This document shows, one piece after another, positions 18,553 through 29,189 of a stretch of DNA of 64,000 bases. Positions within the stretch are counted from its first letter, which is position 1. Each line of letters starts with the position of its first letter. Under the pieces are notes generated by a model, which was given only the letters and a program-made list of their open reading frames with translations, was not told the origin of the DNA and made no database searches. The DNA comes from Daphnia pulex. Lineage: Eukaryota; Arthropoda; Branchiopoda; Diplostraca; Daphniidae. The position numbers and the translations under genes were made by a program. Location: assembly GCF_021134715.1 (NCBI RefSeq), contig NC_060019.1, positions 2,232,001 to 2,296,000 of the forward strand, in the 5' to 3' direction.

Positions 18553-18625
18553 GCCTGGCTAGCTCAGTCGGTAGAGCATGAGACTCTTAATCTCAGGGTC
18601 GGGGGTTCGAGCCCCCCGTTGGGCG
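18553..18625 (+). tRNA. tRNA-Lys-CTT: tRNA-Lys(CTT), unit A11
   Basis: Majority sequence; the leader variant ATACTAAG is shared with unit A9. Confidence 0.97.
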
Positions 18626-18722
18626 TCATATATTTGCAAATAAATGCAGATGAAAGTTAGAAGTTGGGAGACGATCGTTAGAATTTTGTAATCATTCCAG
18701 AATAATTCTATAGCGGATTGTA

Positions 18723-18795
18723 GTTTCCATAGTGTAGTGGTTATCACGTCGGCCTAACACGCTGAAGGTCCTCAGTTCGATCCTGGGTGGAAACA
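18723..18795 (+). tRNA. tRNA-Val-AAC: tRNA-Val(AAC), unit A11
   Basis: Majority sequence. Confidence 0.97.
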
Positions 18796-19313
18796 GGACA
18801 ATCTATTTTTAGAAAGACTATCAAAAAAGCACATTTTGGTTTTTTGAAAAAGCCAAGCATTCATGTTTCTTGTGAAAATGAAATCTACATTATGACAATG
18901 TGAAGATATTCGCAATGCTGTATCCGGAGGAAGTCAACAGAAAGCGGGAAATCAATGATGACTGTGGTTGTTGAAAAAGGTGCTATAACCCCGAAGAGAC
19001 TTCTTCTGTAGCCAAACGTCAATGACTGTTGTTTTAGGGAAATGAGAAATGACTTGCTCTGGATGGGGAAGAATTCCATAAACACCGGAGGGGAATCTAT
19101 ATAGATTACACCTGAACCTGGAACAGTAGCTCCGAACAGTGGAAGAACATCATGTGCGTGCACCCTTCGCTGCAAATGTTCAGTAGATTTAACAGTCATC
19201 AGTTAAAGAAGCAATATCGCGAGTGTGCGCTCTTCATTAGACGCTTTAGTTGGTTAAAGGAGTCATGAGGCGAAGAAATTGAATTAAAACAACAGTAGTA
19301 GTCGTTCACCATG

Positions 19314-19350
19314 CGCCCCTGGGTGGGATCGAACCACCAGCCTTCCGGTT
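19314..19350 (-). pseudogene. tRNA-Asn(GTT) 3' half, cut by LINE copy 2
   Basis: The 3' half with T arm and acceptor strand intact, ending at CCGGTT in the anticodon loop, after which the LINE poly-T (poly-A of the element) begins. Its partner half is at 24778-24813. Confidence 0.93.
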
Positions 19351-19540
19351 TTTTTTTTATTTTTAAACGATTTATTGTCACGATTAAAATTTAAATTGCT
19401 TTACAGATACTTGGGGCATTTACGAGATTTGTGACATAAGTGACTTGCTGTGGCCAAGGAGAAACATTACAAACAGAAAAAGAAAACATTTCGAGACGGA
19501 AATGAAAGAGGACAAATGATTTTAGTAAAAAATGTGGAAT

Positions 19541-22500
19541 TTAACAATACGACATCTGGGGAGAATTTTTTGAAAGAAGGAGGCTTGACCCGAGAGACTG
19601 TATTTCGTTTATGGCTGGGGTGAGGTTTTGGCTGCGGGCGGTCCAGACGGTGATGATGTAGGATTGGATGAGGGCCAGTATTTTCTCTTTATTGGGGCCA
19701 TTTCCAATGTCTCCATTTATTGTTGATTTGAGTGGTTTTTGACATCCAAGTTTCGTTAGTTGAATTCGAAGCCATAAACTGATGTGGACTTTCTCAGAAC
19801 AGAGTAACATAAGATGGTCGTCAGTTTCTTGGTCGCCATTGCATAGAGGACATTGGTCATTTCTAGAAAGTCTGAGGCTTGTGAGGCGCATTTTGGTAGG
19901 GAGCTGATTATGGTTGAAATCCCAGACCAGTTCAGCGTTTCTTCCTTTCATTTTGGCCACCCAACGCCAGATGGAAGCCCAGTCGAGGTCTGGTTTCGCA
20001 ACTTCGGTTCTCCCTGGTTGCCCAAGGTTAGCGATCAGGTGATTGTAGGTGGCGCGGTGATTGGATACGGTTGACGATGTGAAGATGCCAGCTTTAAGTA
20101 GATCGGTGATGGTTGAAAGTGCGGTGGTGAAGTATGGATGTGATGAATGGGTTGCATTAAATCTGGGCTGGGTGATTTGTTGAAGGAGATTCTTGAGGTG
20201 TGGACCCAACCAATAAACGGCTGCAGCTCTCTCAATAGCCTCGGGATGGATTAAAGATTTAAAGATTTGACGGGTGAAAAGGGATTGGAAGAATTGAAAA
20301 AGTAAGGTGACTCCAAGTCCACCTTGGAGTCGGGGGCGGATCAAAACATTTAGGGCTGGGTGCTCTCTTCTTTGTGCCCAAAGGAATTTGTTGCATTTTT
20401 GTTGGAGGAGAAGGGCTTGGGTTTTGTTGCAAGGGAGTACATGAGCTATATGAACAAGTTGTGATAAGACATGTTGTTTGATGAATAGGGCGCGACCATC
20501 AAAAGTGAAATGACGGTGTGTGTTTGTGATAAGAATATTTTGTATGATGTTGTACTGTCTTTGCCAATTGTCTCTTACTGTTGTTTTTATTTCAGAAGAA
20601 AAAGTAATTCCAAGAATTTTCAAATTGTCTACTTGAGTTATCCAATCATGTGGCCAAGTACGTTTAGGATGAGTTTGATTGAAATTGCTTCTACGTGGGA
20701 TCGAACTCCTAACCTCAGGAATCCCAGCCGACGCCGCTACCATCTGCGCTACTACGGCCTGTGGATATTGATTTAAGGTCCAAGTGCCTAGACCAAGTAA
20801 TTTTGTCTTCCCCTTGTTAATACGTGCATTTGTCCAGGCACAAAATTCTAGAATAATCTCGCATGCACGACGTACATCTTTCATTGATGAGACAAAAACT
20901 ACTAGATCATCTACATATGCACGAACTTTGATGCGTTTTCCGTAGTGTTCAATTCCGTCAATACCCCTAGACAAGCAAACTAAAAGCGGTTCAATATAGA
21001 GGGCAAACAGATGGACTGACAGAGGGCACCCCTGTCGCACGGATTGTGCATTGTCCACAGTACCGACTATGTCATTACCGTTCAATGGGCATAGTTCAGT
21101 TATACTGTACAGCGTTTTCAACCAATCAACAAAGAGGGGGGGATAGCCCATGGCTGTCATTACTTCCCACAGAACGTCTCGATTGACAAGGTCATATGCT
21201 TTCTCTAAATCGTACGCGAGAATGGCGGCCGGTTTGAGAGAAGATACCTCTTTTGATTTACGACCTGTATTATCAATGACATCTCGGATTAAACACAAGC
21301 TGTCAAAGATATAGCGGCCGGGTACACCACCTTTTTGATGTGAGTCTAGAGAGTTTTGAAGAGATTTTCTCAGACGAAAAGCCAATACTGACGCGATTAA
21401 CTTATAATCGGTATTTAACAAAGAGATTGGTCGGTAATCGGTGATTTTACTCGGTGATGGGATTTTTGGGACTAATCTTATAGCTGCCCTTCCCTGCGAC
21501 GGCTGGAGTTTTCTTTTTTCGAGGACGCAATTCATCATTTCCAGAAAATGAACACCAATAACATCCCAAAATTTTATATAAAACTCAAAAGGAATGCCAT
21601 CTGTACCCGGGGCCTTGTTCTTTTTAGTTGCCTTAAGGCGATGTTAATTTCATCTACTGTGAACGGATCTACAAGAAAGTTGCCACTCTCCGGGATCGAA
21701 CCTAGTACTCCTCGATTCAACGCTTGAGCGTTTAACGACTGAGCTACCACTGATACACCCGAATCGTTTTTAGTGGGTTTTGTACGGGTAAGTGCACCTC
21801 TAATCCCTTCTAGAAATTTTCCAGCTAATTGGGTATTGGGGGAGGGCTGGTTCTGAAAAATTCTACTAAAGTGTTCAATTATTTCTTGATTAATCTGCTC
21901 AGGTTGGGTAATTTTACAGTTATCATTAGTTTTGAGCTGAGTGATCAGAGACTTCTGGAAATTGCTCGTTGACTTGTTCATATGAAAGGTAGATGGCTCT
22001 TCTTCGGCTATACTTTGAACGCGTGAACGTATTGCAAATCCCCTCAATGCTTCTCGCTCCCAGGCTAGAAACTCACGTTTCAACTCCATGTAACGCGCAT
22101 GATTGAAATTTACATTGTTCACGGTTTCTTTTAGTTGATGTTGGAGTAATTTCCTTTTGACTCTCTGATCACAGATTCTCTTTTTACAATAGTTAATTGA
22201 TAATCGCCTGAGGCTAGGTTTGAAAATAATCTCCCACCAATGGTCTACGTTTTCAATACGGGATGGGTGTTGGGACATTTCTTCAATAAAGACATGCACC
22301 AAGTTTATATATTCTTCTTCCTCAAGAATTGATGAGTTAAGTTTCCATAAATTCCTTGACTTATTTCTCACTTCACTAGAAGGGGTGGTGCTGTTTATAT
22401 ACCCTACGATTGGTCTGTGATCCCCGAGTGGTAAGTCGTGCAAATGGATATCAGAAAATTTTACGTGATGGTGGCAATAAATTCGGTCCAATCTAGCCTG

Positions 22501-23073
22501 GCTAGCCGCACAATTGTACGTCCAACAAGGTTCATTTTTCCGAATTTCTCTCCAGACATCTGTTAATGAAAGGGCTTTTACTAAATCTCGGAGGGGTTCT
22601 AGTAATGCTAGTCTAATTTTAGGTGGTGTTGTCTTGCTACTTTTACGGTCATCGATCTCGTCAACGGCATTAAAATCTCCCAATATAATTGCTGGTGCCT
22701 TATACTGGGCAACATAAGCCGGAATAGTTTGCCGGAGGAAAGAATCTCTAGAACTTTTATTTTGGTCACCAGATGGGGCGTAAATACACACGAAAGCAAG
22801 ACAATTTACTTCCATGGCTATCAGCCTCCCCTCCGGTTCAAACAAAATGTTTTTGGCGCTCAGCCCGTGTCGTACTAGGATGGCTGTCCCATGTTGTCTA
22901 GGACCGAGATTTGTGTGCATCTGGTAATGTTTAGTAAATACGGTGCTAGAGTGAAATACTACTTCTTGCAAACATATAATATCAAGTTTATGATGTAAAA
23001 AGAAATTGAGTATTATTTGAAGTTTGTCAGGTGACGATATTCTGTTGATATTATATGTCGCGATGTTAGTCAT
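19541..23073 (-). pseudogene. LINE ORF2, copy 2, one frameshift
   Basis: APE endonuclease and RT as in copy 1, split by loss of one G in CCTTAAGGGCG (near 21637) at the APE-RT linker, just before the KAPGTDG stretch. The upstream part (21574-23073) holds the whole APE domain. The downstream part (19541-21538) holds the whole RT with YVDD and the C-terminal knuckle. The C terminus ends QMSYC because of the 3' deletion. Confidence 0.9.
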
Positions 23074-23075
23074 GA

Positions 23076-24693
23076 TTAATATTTAAATTTGGGTTTAGAG
23101 GGTTGGGTCTTGTTATCGTGGGCTTTTTTCCTTCTAACGGCCTTCATTGCTTTGAGAGTTTTATCTTCTATGGGGGTTGATGGAGTGCCGAGGGGGACGC
23201 CCAAGGACTCCTGAGTCTCACTCACATGACTAGCCTCCTGGCTATCAAGTGGGCGTTGTCCTGGCTGAATACTCCCACCAGAAAAAGAAATGTCTTCATC
23301 AGGATTTGAAATCGAAACCACCTCGGTTGCATCCATCTCTTCAACCTCCTCGTTATCCATCTGATCTATCGTGGATGGAATAGATGGTACTCCAGGTGAA
23401 ATTGGAGCGGGTGGAACATCGTTCCCCCCAGAGAGGGCGGGAAAAGAATTAATGTCCACACCCGGTATCGAAACTGTAACCTCTCGAGTCGGAGACCCGA
23501 GTTCAACCAACTGAGCTACACCAGATTCAATTTCCTCAGCTACCTCGCCCGAGCCAGAGGAAGAGGCAGTACGACTCCTCTTTTTTGATTGTTTTTGGTG
23601 GTCACGGAATTCTCTCGTATGTTTAATTTTCTTTTTCTTAACCGATTTGGACGCAACAGACGAACCTACACAGTTAGTGTCTTCAGCGTCAGCATCGGTG
23701 TCAGAAGAAGATTCAGTTCCATCGGGGTTTCGAAATTGGATCTTCTGGAGCTCCATCAAGAACGACCACAGTCGACGTCGTTGGCCTCTGGGCTAACTCA
23801 GGGAATGAATCAGCGTCAACAGTTGGAGCAATTGGCATTTGCCCGCCACCAATCGGTTCTGTCTCCTGGGGCTTCCTAGCAGTTGTCCTAACTGGCCCAC
23901 GATTTGTTAGTACACTACTATAGCTACGTGTTCCAATGGGGCCTTTTGAAATGGTGCTGGGAGTGGTTAAACTACGGGGTTGCTTGGGACAATTAGCTAA
24001 AACATGGGTGGGAGAATCACACATGCGGCATGTCTGCATTTGCCCTGCATAAGACACCATTATTGGTTCCTTGTAGCTTCCAAAGGTGATATAAGACGGG
24101 ATGCTCTTGTGGATTTCCATATCCACATTGACAACTCCAGTCTTTATCCCGTTCCACCTTGGAAGCGACCTATCCTGGTACGTGTCCCAAAAAATCCGAG
24201 AAATCACTCCATACTCACGCAATCTCTTGTTGAGCAGGTTAAGGTCATCATCGAATTTGAAATGTTGAATTCTAACGCGTACAAGGTTAACTGACCTATC
24301 TCTAACTCTAATTCGGACCTCTTTGCCACTAATAACAACAGACTCTTTAGCACTAAATTTATCCAAGAATTCAATGTGGTCTTTGACGGTCTTGAACCCA
24401 ATTCGGAAAACACAAAAAGCTCGTCCTGGTAGGCGACAAACTGCATCAAAGATGCAATCAGATTCGTTACTACCCTGCTCGAAACATTCGTAGAATTCAT
24501 GCCTGGTCACTTCAGTATTACCAAAAGAGATTTCGGCAGTACGTGGCCAGACGTCTGGGGATTCCGTTCCCATTTTACCCACAATAAAGGGGCAAGGAGA
24601 CGGAAAAAGAAACAATACAAAAAAAATGGAACAAAAAGCAAAATGGCGCTTAACAAACAATAAGAGAAACACGAAAGACAAGCAACAATACAA
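23076..24693 (-). pseudogene. LINE ORF1, copy 2, one frameshift
   Basis: CCHC ORF1 protein with one extra G in ATCGGGGTTTCG (near 23724), so the N-terminal part with the knuckle (23713-24693) and the C-terminal part (23076-23759) lie in different frames. The open frame reaches upstream of MGTESPDVWP (ATG at 24573) to a hydrophobic stretch starting MYCCLS, probably 5' UTR read-through. The tRNA-like VAQ/SIP segment is present. Confidence 0.88.
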
Positions 24694-24777
24694 TTAAGAG
24701 AACAAAAAAAAGAACAAATAGTTTTTTGACTCACAGCAAGATGTCACACTTGGGAGATCAGTTAGACACGTCTAGTC

Positions 24778-24813
24778 ACAGCCGAACGCGCTAGCCAATT
24801 GCGCCACAGAGGC
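24778..24813 (-). pseudogene. tRNA-Asn(GTT) 5' half, cut by LINE copy 2
   Basis: The 5' half beginning at the anticodon loop (ACAGCC on the + strand) with an intact A box just upstream of the LINE 5' end. Confidence 0.93.
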
Positions 24814-24919
24814 ATGCTGGTTGATTAACGACACACTCGTCAAGATCAACAGGCAAACCAAACATTACCTTTTTTTTAGTGTGGCCAACGCTAATAAAAT
24901 GTTGCAGAACCATTGTGGG

Positions 24920-24992
24920 GCTTCCATAGTGTAGAGGTTATCACGTCGGCTTCACACGCTGAAGGTCCGCAGTTCGATCCTGAGTGGAAGCA
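24920..24992 (+). tRNA. tRNA-Val-CAC: tRNA-Val(CAC), unit B1
   Basis: T stem CGCAG/CTGAG has one mismatch; otherwise majority. Confidence 0.9.
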
Positions 24993-25222
24993 TCAGTATA
25001 ACGTTAGGAAAAAATAATCGTAGGAGAAAAGGAAATGAAATGGAATTAATAACTTGTAATGTATCTTATCTTGATGACAACTAGACTAGAACAAGTAGAC
25101 ATCTGGAAACTACACACAGACAACCAACCAATCATAGTAAAAGTTATCTCACGGTTCCTGGAAAGGAAAAAATGTCGTCAATAAGACTTGGTTCATTACA
25201 TTGGAATAGAGCGCAATAGTAA

Positions 25223-25295
25223 GCCTGGCTAGCTCAGTCGGTAGAGCATGAGACTTTTAATCTCAGGGTCGGGGGTTCGAGCCCCCCGTTGGGCG
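25223..25295 (+). tRNA. tRNA-Lys-TTT: tRNA-Lys(TTT), unit B1
   Basis: The loop is CTTTTAA, so the anticodon is TTT (reads AAA). The body is identical to the Lys-CTT genes: a one-base isoacceptor switch. Confidence 0.95.
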
Positions 25296-25393
25296 TCATA
25301 TATTTGCAAATAAATGCAGATGAAAGTTAGAAGTTGGGAGGACGATCGTTAGAATTTTGTAATCATTCCAGAATAATTCTATAGCGGATTGTA

Positions 25394-25466
25394 GTTTCCA
25401 TAGTGTAGTGGTTATCACGTCGGCCTAACACGCTGAAGGTCCTCAGTTCGATCCTGGGTGGAAACA
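25394..25466 (+). tRNA. tRNA-Val-AAC: tRNA-Val(AAC), unit B1
   Basis: Majority sequence. Confidence 0.97.
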
Positions 25467-25981
25467 GGACAATGTATTTTTAGAAAGACTATCAAAAAAG
25501 CACATTTTGGTTTTTTGAAAAAGCCAAGCATTCATGTTTCTTGTGAAAATGAAATCTACATTATGACAATGTGAAGATATTCGCAATGCTGTATCCGGAG
25601 GAAGTCAACAGAAAGCGGGAAATCAATGATGACTGTGGTTGTTGAAAAAGGTGCTATAACCCCGAAGAGACTTCTTCTGTAGCCAAACGTCAATGACTGT
25701 TGTTTTAGGGAAATGAGAAATGACTTGCTCTGGATGGGGAAGAATTCCATAAACACCGGAGGGGAATCTATATAGATTACACCTGAACCTGGAACAGCAG
25801 CTCCGAACATTGGAAGAACATCATGTGCGTGCACCCTACGCTGCAAATGTTCAGTAGATTTAACAGTCATCAGTTAAAGAAGCCATATCGCGAGTGTGCG
25901 CTCTTCATTGGACGCTTTAGTTGGTTAAAGAAGTCATGAGGCAAAGAAATTGAATTAAAACAACAGTAGTCATTCACCATG

Positions 25982-26055
25982 CGCCCCTGGGTGGGATCGA
26001 ACCACCAGCCTTCCGGTTAACAGCCGAACTCGCTAGCCAATTGCGCCACAGAGGC
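25982..26055 (-). tRNA. tRNA-Asn-GTT: tRNA-Asn(GTT), unit B1
   Basis: D stem 3' side is GCGA instead of GCGC, giving one mismatch at the outer pair; the target loop is intact. Confidence 0.9.
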
Positions 26056-26160
26056 GTGCTGGTTGATTAACGACACACTCGTCAAGATCAACAGGCAAAC
26101 CAAACATTACCTTTTTTTAGTGTGGCCAACGCTAATAAAATGTTGCAGAAACATTGTGGG

Positions 26161-26233
26161 GCTTCCATAGTGTAGAGGTTATCACGTCGGCTTCACACGC
26201 TGAAGGTCCTCAGTTCGATCCTGAGTGGAAGCA
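26161..26233 (+). tRNA. tRNA-Val-CAC: tRNA-Val(CAC), unit B2
   Basis: Majority sequence. Confidence 0.97.
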
Positions 26234-26463
26234 TCAGTATAACGTTAGGAAAAAATAATCGTAGGAGAAAAGGAAATGAAATGGAATTAATAACTTGTAA
26301 TGTATCTTATCTTGATGACAACTAGACTAGAACAAGTAGACATATGGAAACTACACACAGACAACCAACCAATCATAGTAAAAGTTATCTCACGGTTCCT
26401 GGAAAGGAAAAAATGTCGTCAATAAGACTTGGTTCATTACATTGGAATAGAGCGCAATAGTAA

Positions 26464-26536
26464 GCCTGGCTAGCTCAGTCGGTAGAGCATGAGACTCTTA
26501 ATCTCAGGGTCGGGGGTTCGAGCCCCCCGTTGGGCG
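26464..26536 (+). tRNA. tRNA-Lys-CTT: tRNA-Lys(CTT), unit B2
   Basis: Majority sequence, followed by the long spacer form. Confidence 0.97.
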
Positions 26537-26659
26537 TCTATATTTGCAATATATTGCTTCTCTCATATATTTGCAAATAAATGCAGATGAAAGTTAGAAG
26601 TTGGGAGACGATCGTTAGAATTTTGTAATCATTCCAGAATAATTCTATAACGGATTGTA

Positions 26660-26732
26660 GTTTCCATAGTGTAGTGGTTATCACGTCGGCCTAACACGCT
26701 GAAGGTCCTCAGTTCGATCCTGGGTGGAAACA
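26660..26732 (+). tRNA. tRNA-Val-AAC: tRNA-Val(AAC), unit B2
   Basis: Majority sequence. The leader CTATAACGG and the downstream frame with Pro-to-Leu (ATVLGSG) match both units of block F. Confidence 0.97.
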
Positions 26733-27247
26733 GGACAATGTATTTTTAGAAAGACTATCAAAAAAGCACATTTTGGTTTTTTGAAAAAGCCAAGCATTCA
26801 TGTTTCTTGTGAAAATGAAATCTACATTATGACAATGTGAAGATATTCGCAATGCTGTATCCGGAGGAAGTCAACAGAAAGCGGGAAATCAATGATGACT
26901 GTGGTTGTTGAAAAAGGTGCTATAACCCCGAAGAGACTTCTTCTGTAGCCAAACGTCAATGACTGTTGTTTTAGGGAAATGAGAAATGACTTGCTCTGTA
27001 TGGGGAAGAATTCCATAAACACCGGAGGGGAATCTATATAGATTACACCTGAACCTAGAACAGTAGCTCCGAACAGTGGAAGAACATCATGTGCGTGCAC
27101 CCTACGCTGCAAATGTTCAGTAGATTTAACAGTCATCAGTTAAAGAAGCCATATCGCGAGTGTGCGCTCTTCATTGGACGCTTTAGTTGGTTAAAGGAGT
27201 CATGAGGCGAAGAAATTGAATTAAAACAACAGTAGTCATTCACCATG

Positions 27248-27321
27248 CGCCCCTGGGTGGGATCGAACCACCAGCCTTCCGGTTAACAGCCGAACGCGCT
27301 AGCCAATTGCGCCACAGAGGC
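27248..27321 (-). tRNA. tRNA-Asn-GTT: tRNA-Asn(GTT), unit B2
   Basis: Majority sequence, intact. Confidence 0.97.
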
Positions 27322-27426
27322 ATGCTGGTTGATTAACGACACACTCGTCAAGATCAACAGGCAAACCAAACATTACCTTTTTTTAGTGTGGCCAACGCTA
27401 ATAAAATGTTGCAGAAACATTGTGGG

Positions 27427-27499
27427 GCTTCCATAGTGTAGAGGTTATCACGTCGGCTTCACACGCTGAAGGTCCTCAGTTCGATCCTGAGTGGAAGCA
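27427..27499 (+). tRNA. tRNA-Val-CAC: tRNA-Val(CAC), unit B3
   Basis: Majority sequence. Confidence 0.97.
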
Positions 27500-27729
27500 T
27501 CAGTATAACGTTAGGAAAAAATAATCGTAGGAGAAAAGGAAATGAAATGGAATTAATAACTTGTAATGTATCTTATCTTGATGACAACTAGACTAGAACA
27601 AGTAGACATCTGGAAACTACACACAGACAACCAACCAATCATAGTAAAAGTTATCTCACGGTTCCTGAAAAGGAAAAAATGTCGTCAATAAGACTTGGTT
27701 CATTACATTGGAATAGAGCGCAATAGTAA

Positions 27730-27802
27730 GCCTGGCTAGCTCAGTCGGTAGAGCATGAGACTCTTAATCTCAGGGTCGGGGGTTCGAGCCCCCCGTTGGG
27801 CG
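27730..27802 (+). tRNA. tRNA-Lys-CTT: tRNA-Lys(CTT), unit B3
   Basis: Majority sequence; the 1.2-kb TIR element begins 45 nt downstream. Confidence 0.97.
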
Positions 27803-27847
27803 TCATATATTTGCAAATAAATGCAGATGAAAGTTAGAAGTTGGGAG

Positions 27848-29062
27848 CCCGTACGCGACAGATAGCTTAAAAGTACTTTTTTAAGCTTAGAAAAAACGCA
27901 AAAATTTCGTTTTTCACTAAAGATTTAGTAAGCTTAACTTTGCAACACACAGAACCATGAAATATATAAGCTAAACATAGCTGTTCCCGTGATGAGCTAA
28001 GAATTGCTGTTTTTTCTGAAGCTTGATTCAGCTTACTCTCATCTATCCTAGAAAAAAGGGGGAAATAAAGAAATGGCGCGCGCGCACCTTTCTCTAAGCT
28101 TAACTAAGCTAACTTTTATATTTCTAAGCTTTTTCGTAAATTCTGGGTCACCTATCCAATTGCTGATGTGATGAGGGGTTGCTGCGTTCTTTGTTGACGG
28201 TCACCGTTGGTCCTGATGTGGCATTATTTGATATGTTAAATTTCTCAATAATGAATACTGCCAAAATTACACCAGATATATTTTTCTCTTCTCTTCTTTT
28301 TCTCTTTCCCTTAATTTAATGCATCGTTATCACTTATTACTTTTAACATTGTTCTTATTGAATATATATCTCGATCTAAATTTAGCCTTTAGTTGATATG
28401 GCGCAGGTAGTTGAAAAGCGCAGGGTATATCCGTAAGAAATAAGACTATCAAATAGTCAATTTATCGGTAAAAATAATAATTTACATTGTAGAATCTAGA
28501 TTAAGAGAGCAGATGATGTACATATTGATTGCAGCATATGCTGATTATTAATTAGGAGAAAAGTTAGCTGTTTTCGGCTGTTTTCAGGTTATATAATCGT
28601 TACTTTTCTAATCATAGCATAGAATAAGCTTACATTAACTTAAGAATTATATAGCATAAAATCAAAAAGAAAATCTTAGCTGTTTTCAGCTTATTTTTTC
28701 CCTAGATGATAAAACGAAAGCTTGTCCAAGCTTTTATTTTCATTACTTTTATTATTTTAAGTAACTTTAAGGTGAATCCGGGTGAATCAAAACCAAGGAA
28801 GAAAAAGTAAAAGTAAGTTCAAGCTTACTAAAAAAAGTATGACCTGAGTTTAAGTCTGCTTGGTAAAATATAAGTAATTTTCAGCTTAATAAAGCTTGAA
28901 GACAAACATCATCGACGGAATAAAAAAAATCTAGCTACGTTAAGCAAAACAAACCTAACTCTTGGGCTACTATATGAAATATAAGCTAATGTAAGCTAAC
29001 GTAAGCTTGGGAAACAGGGAAAAAAATAAAAAAGCACTTTTAAGCTATCTGTCGCATACGGG
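27848..29062. mobile_element. non-autonomous TIR DNA element rich in AAGCTTA motifs, ~1.2 kb
   Basis: An insertion unique to unit B3; empty units read TTGGGAGACGATCG. The ends are inverted repeats starting CCCGTAYGCGACAGATAGC and extending ~35 bp with few differences. AG flanks both sides, suggesting a 2-bp duplication (a 5-bp GGGAG reading with shifted ends is possible). The unit is longer by 1217 nt, matching 1215 plus 2. The interior has no open frame of note. It carries about twenty scattered copies of AGCTTA/AAGCTT/TAAGCT in both orientations, perhaps subterminal transposase sites. I cannot assign a superfamily. Confidence 0.85.
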
Positions 29063-29116
29063 AGACGATCGTTAGAATTTTGTAATCATTCCAGAATAAT
29101 TCTATAGCGGATTGTA

Positions 29117-29189
29117 GTTTCCATAGTGTAGTGGTTATCACGTCGGCCTAACACGCTGAAGGTCCTCAGTTCGATCCTGGGTGGAAACA
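29117..29189 (+). tRNA. tRNA-Val-AAC: tRNA-Val(AAC), unit B3
   Basis: Majority sequence; separated from its Lys neighbour by the TIR element, with its own leader of ~50 nt kept. Confidence 0.97.

Larger units (their letters stand above)
5474..19350. repeat. tRNA gene array, block A: 11 tandem ~1.24-kb units
   Basis: There are eleven head-to-tail units (A1-A11), each Asn(-), Val-CAC(+), Lys(+), Val-AAC(+). The spacers are ~105 nt (Asn to Val-CAC), ~230 nt (Val-CAC to Lys), ~102 nt (Lys to Val-AAC) and ~518 nt (Val-AAC to Asn). The start-to-start period is 1240-1248 nt, except A2, which is longer by a 209-bp MITE plus TA. Units differ by few substitutions. Three spacer types follow the Lys gene: GTCATATATTT; GTCAAGTCATAT, linked to a 3-nt insertion in the downstream frame; and a longer GTCTATATTTGC form found in blocks B, D, E and F. 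Apart from the tRNA genes, the open frame and the MITE, I see nothing in the spacers. Confidence 0.95.
19351..24777 (-). mobile_element. LINE copy 2 (subfamily B)
   Basis: A complete-length copy with both target junctions visible: CCGGTT before the poly-A end and ACAGCC after the 5' end, so no target-site duplication. An AATAAA signal (TTTATT on the + strand, 19371-19376) lies about 15 nt before the tail. The 3' UTR lacks ~115 bp that other copies carry between two GACATCTGG repeats, which also changes the last residues of ORF2. ORF1 and ORF2 each have one frameshift. It shares diagnostic changes with copy 6 (MGTESPDVWP in ORF1, a TTG rather than TTTAG context). Confidence 0.93.

Noticed and set aside
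5474-19350. Regular repeats considered as a CRISPR array or satellite
   Set aside because: The period is 1.24 kb, and each unit holds folded tRNA genes on both strands; no short repeat-spacer structure.
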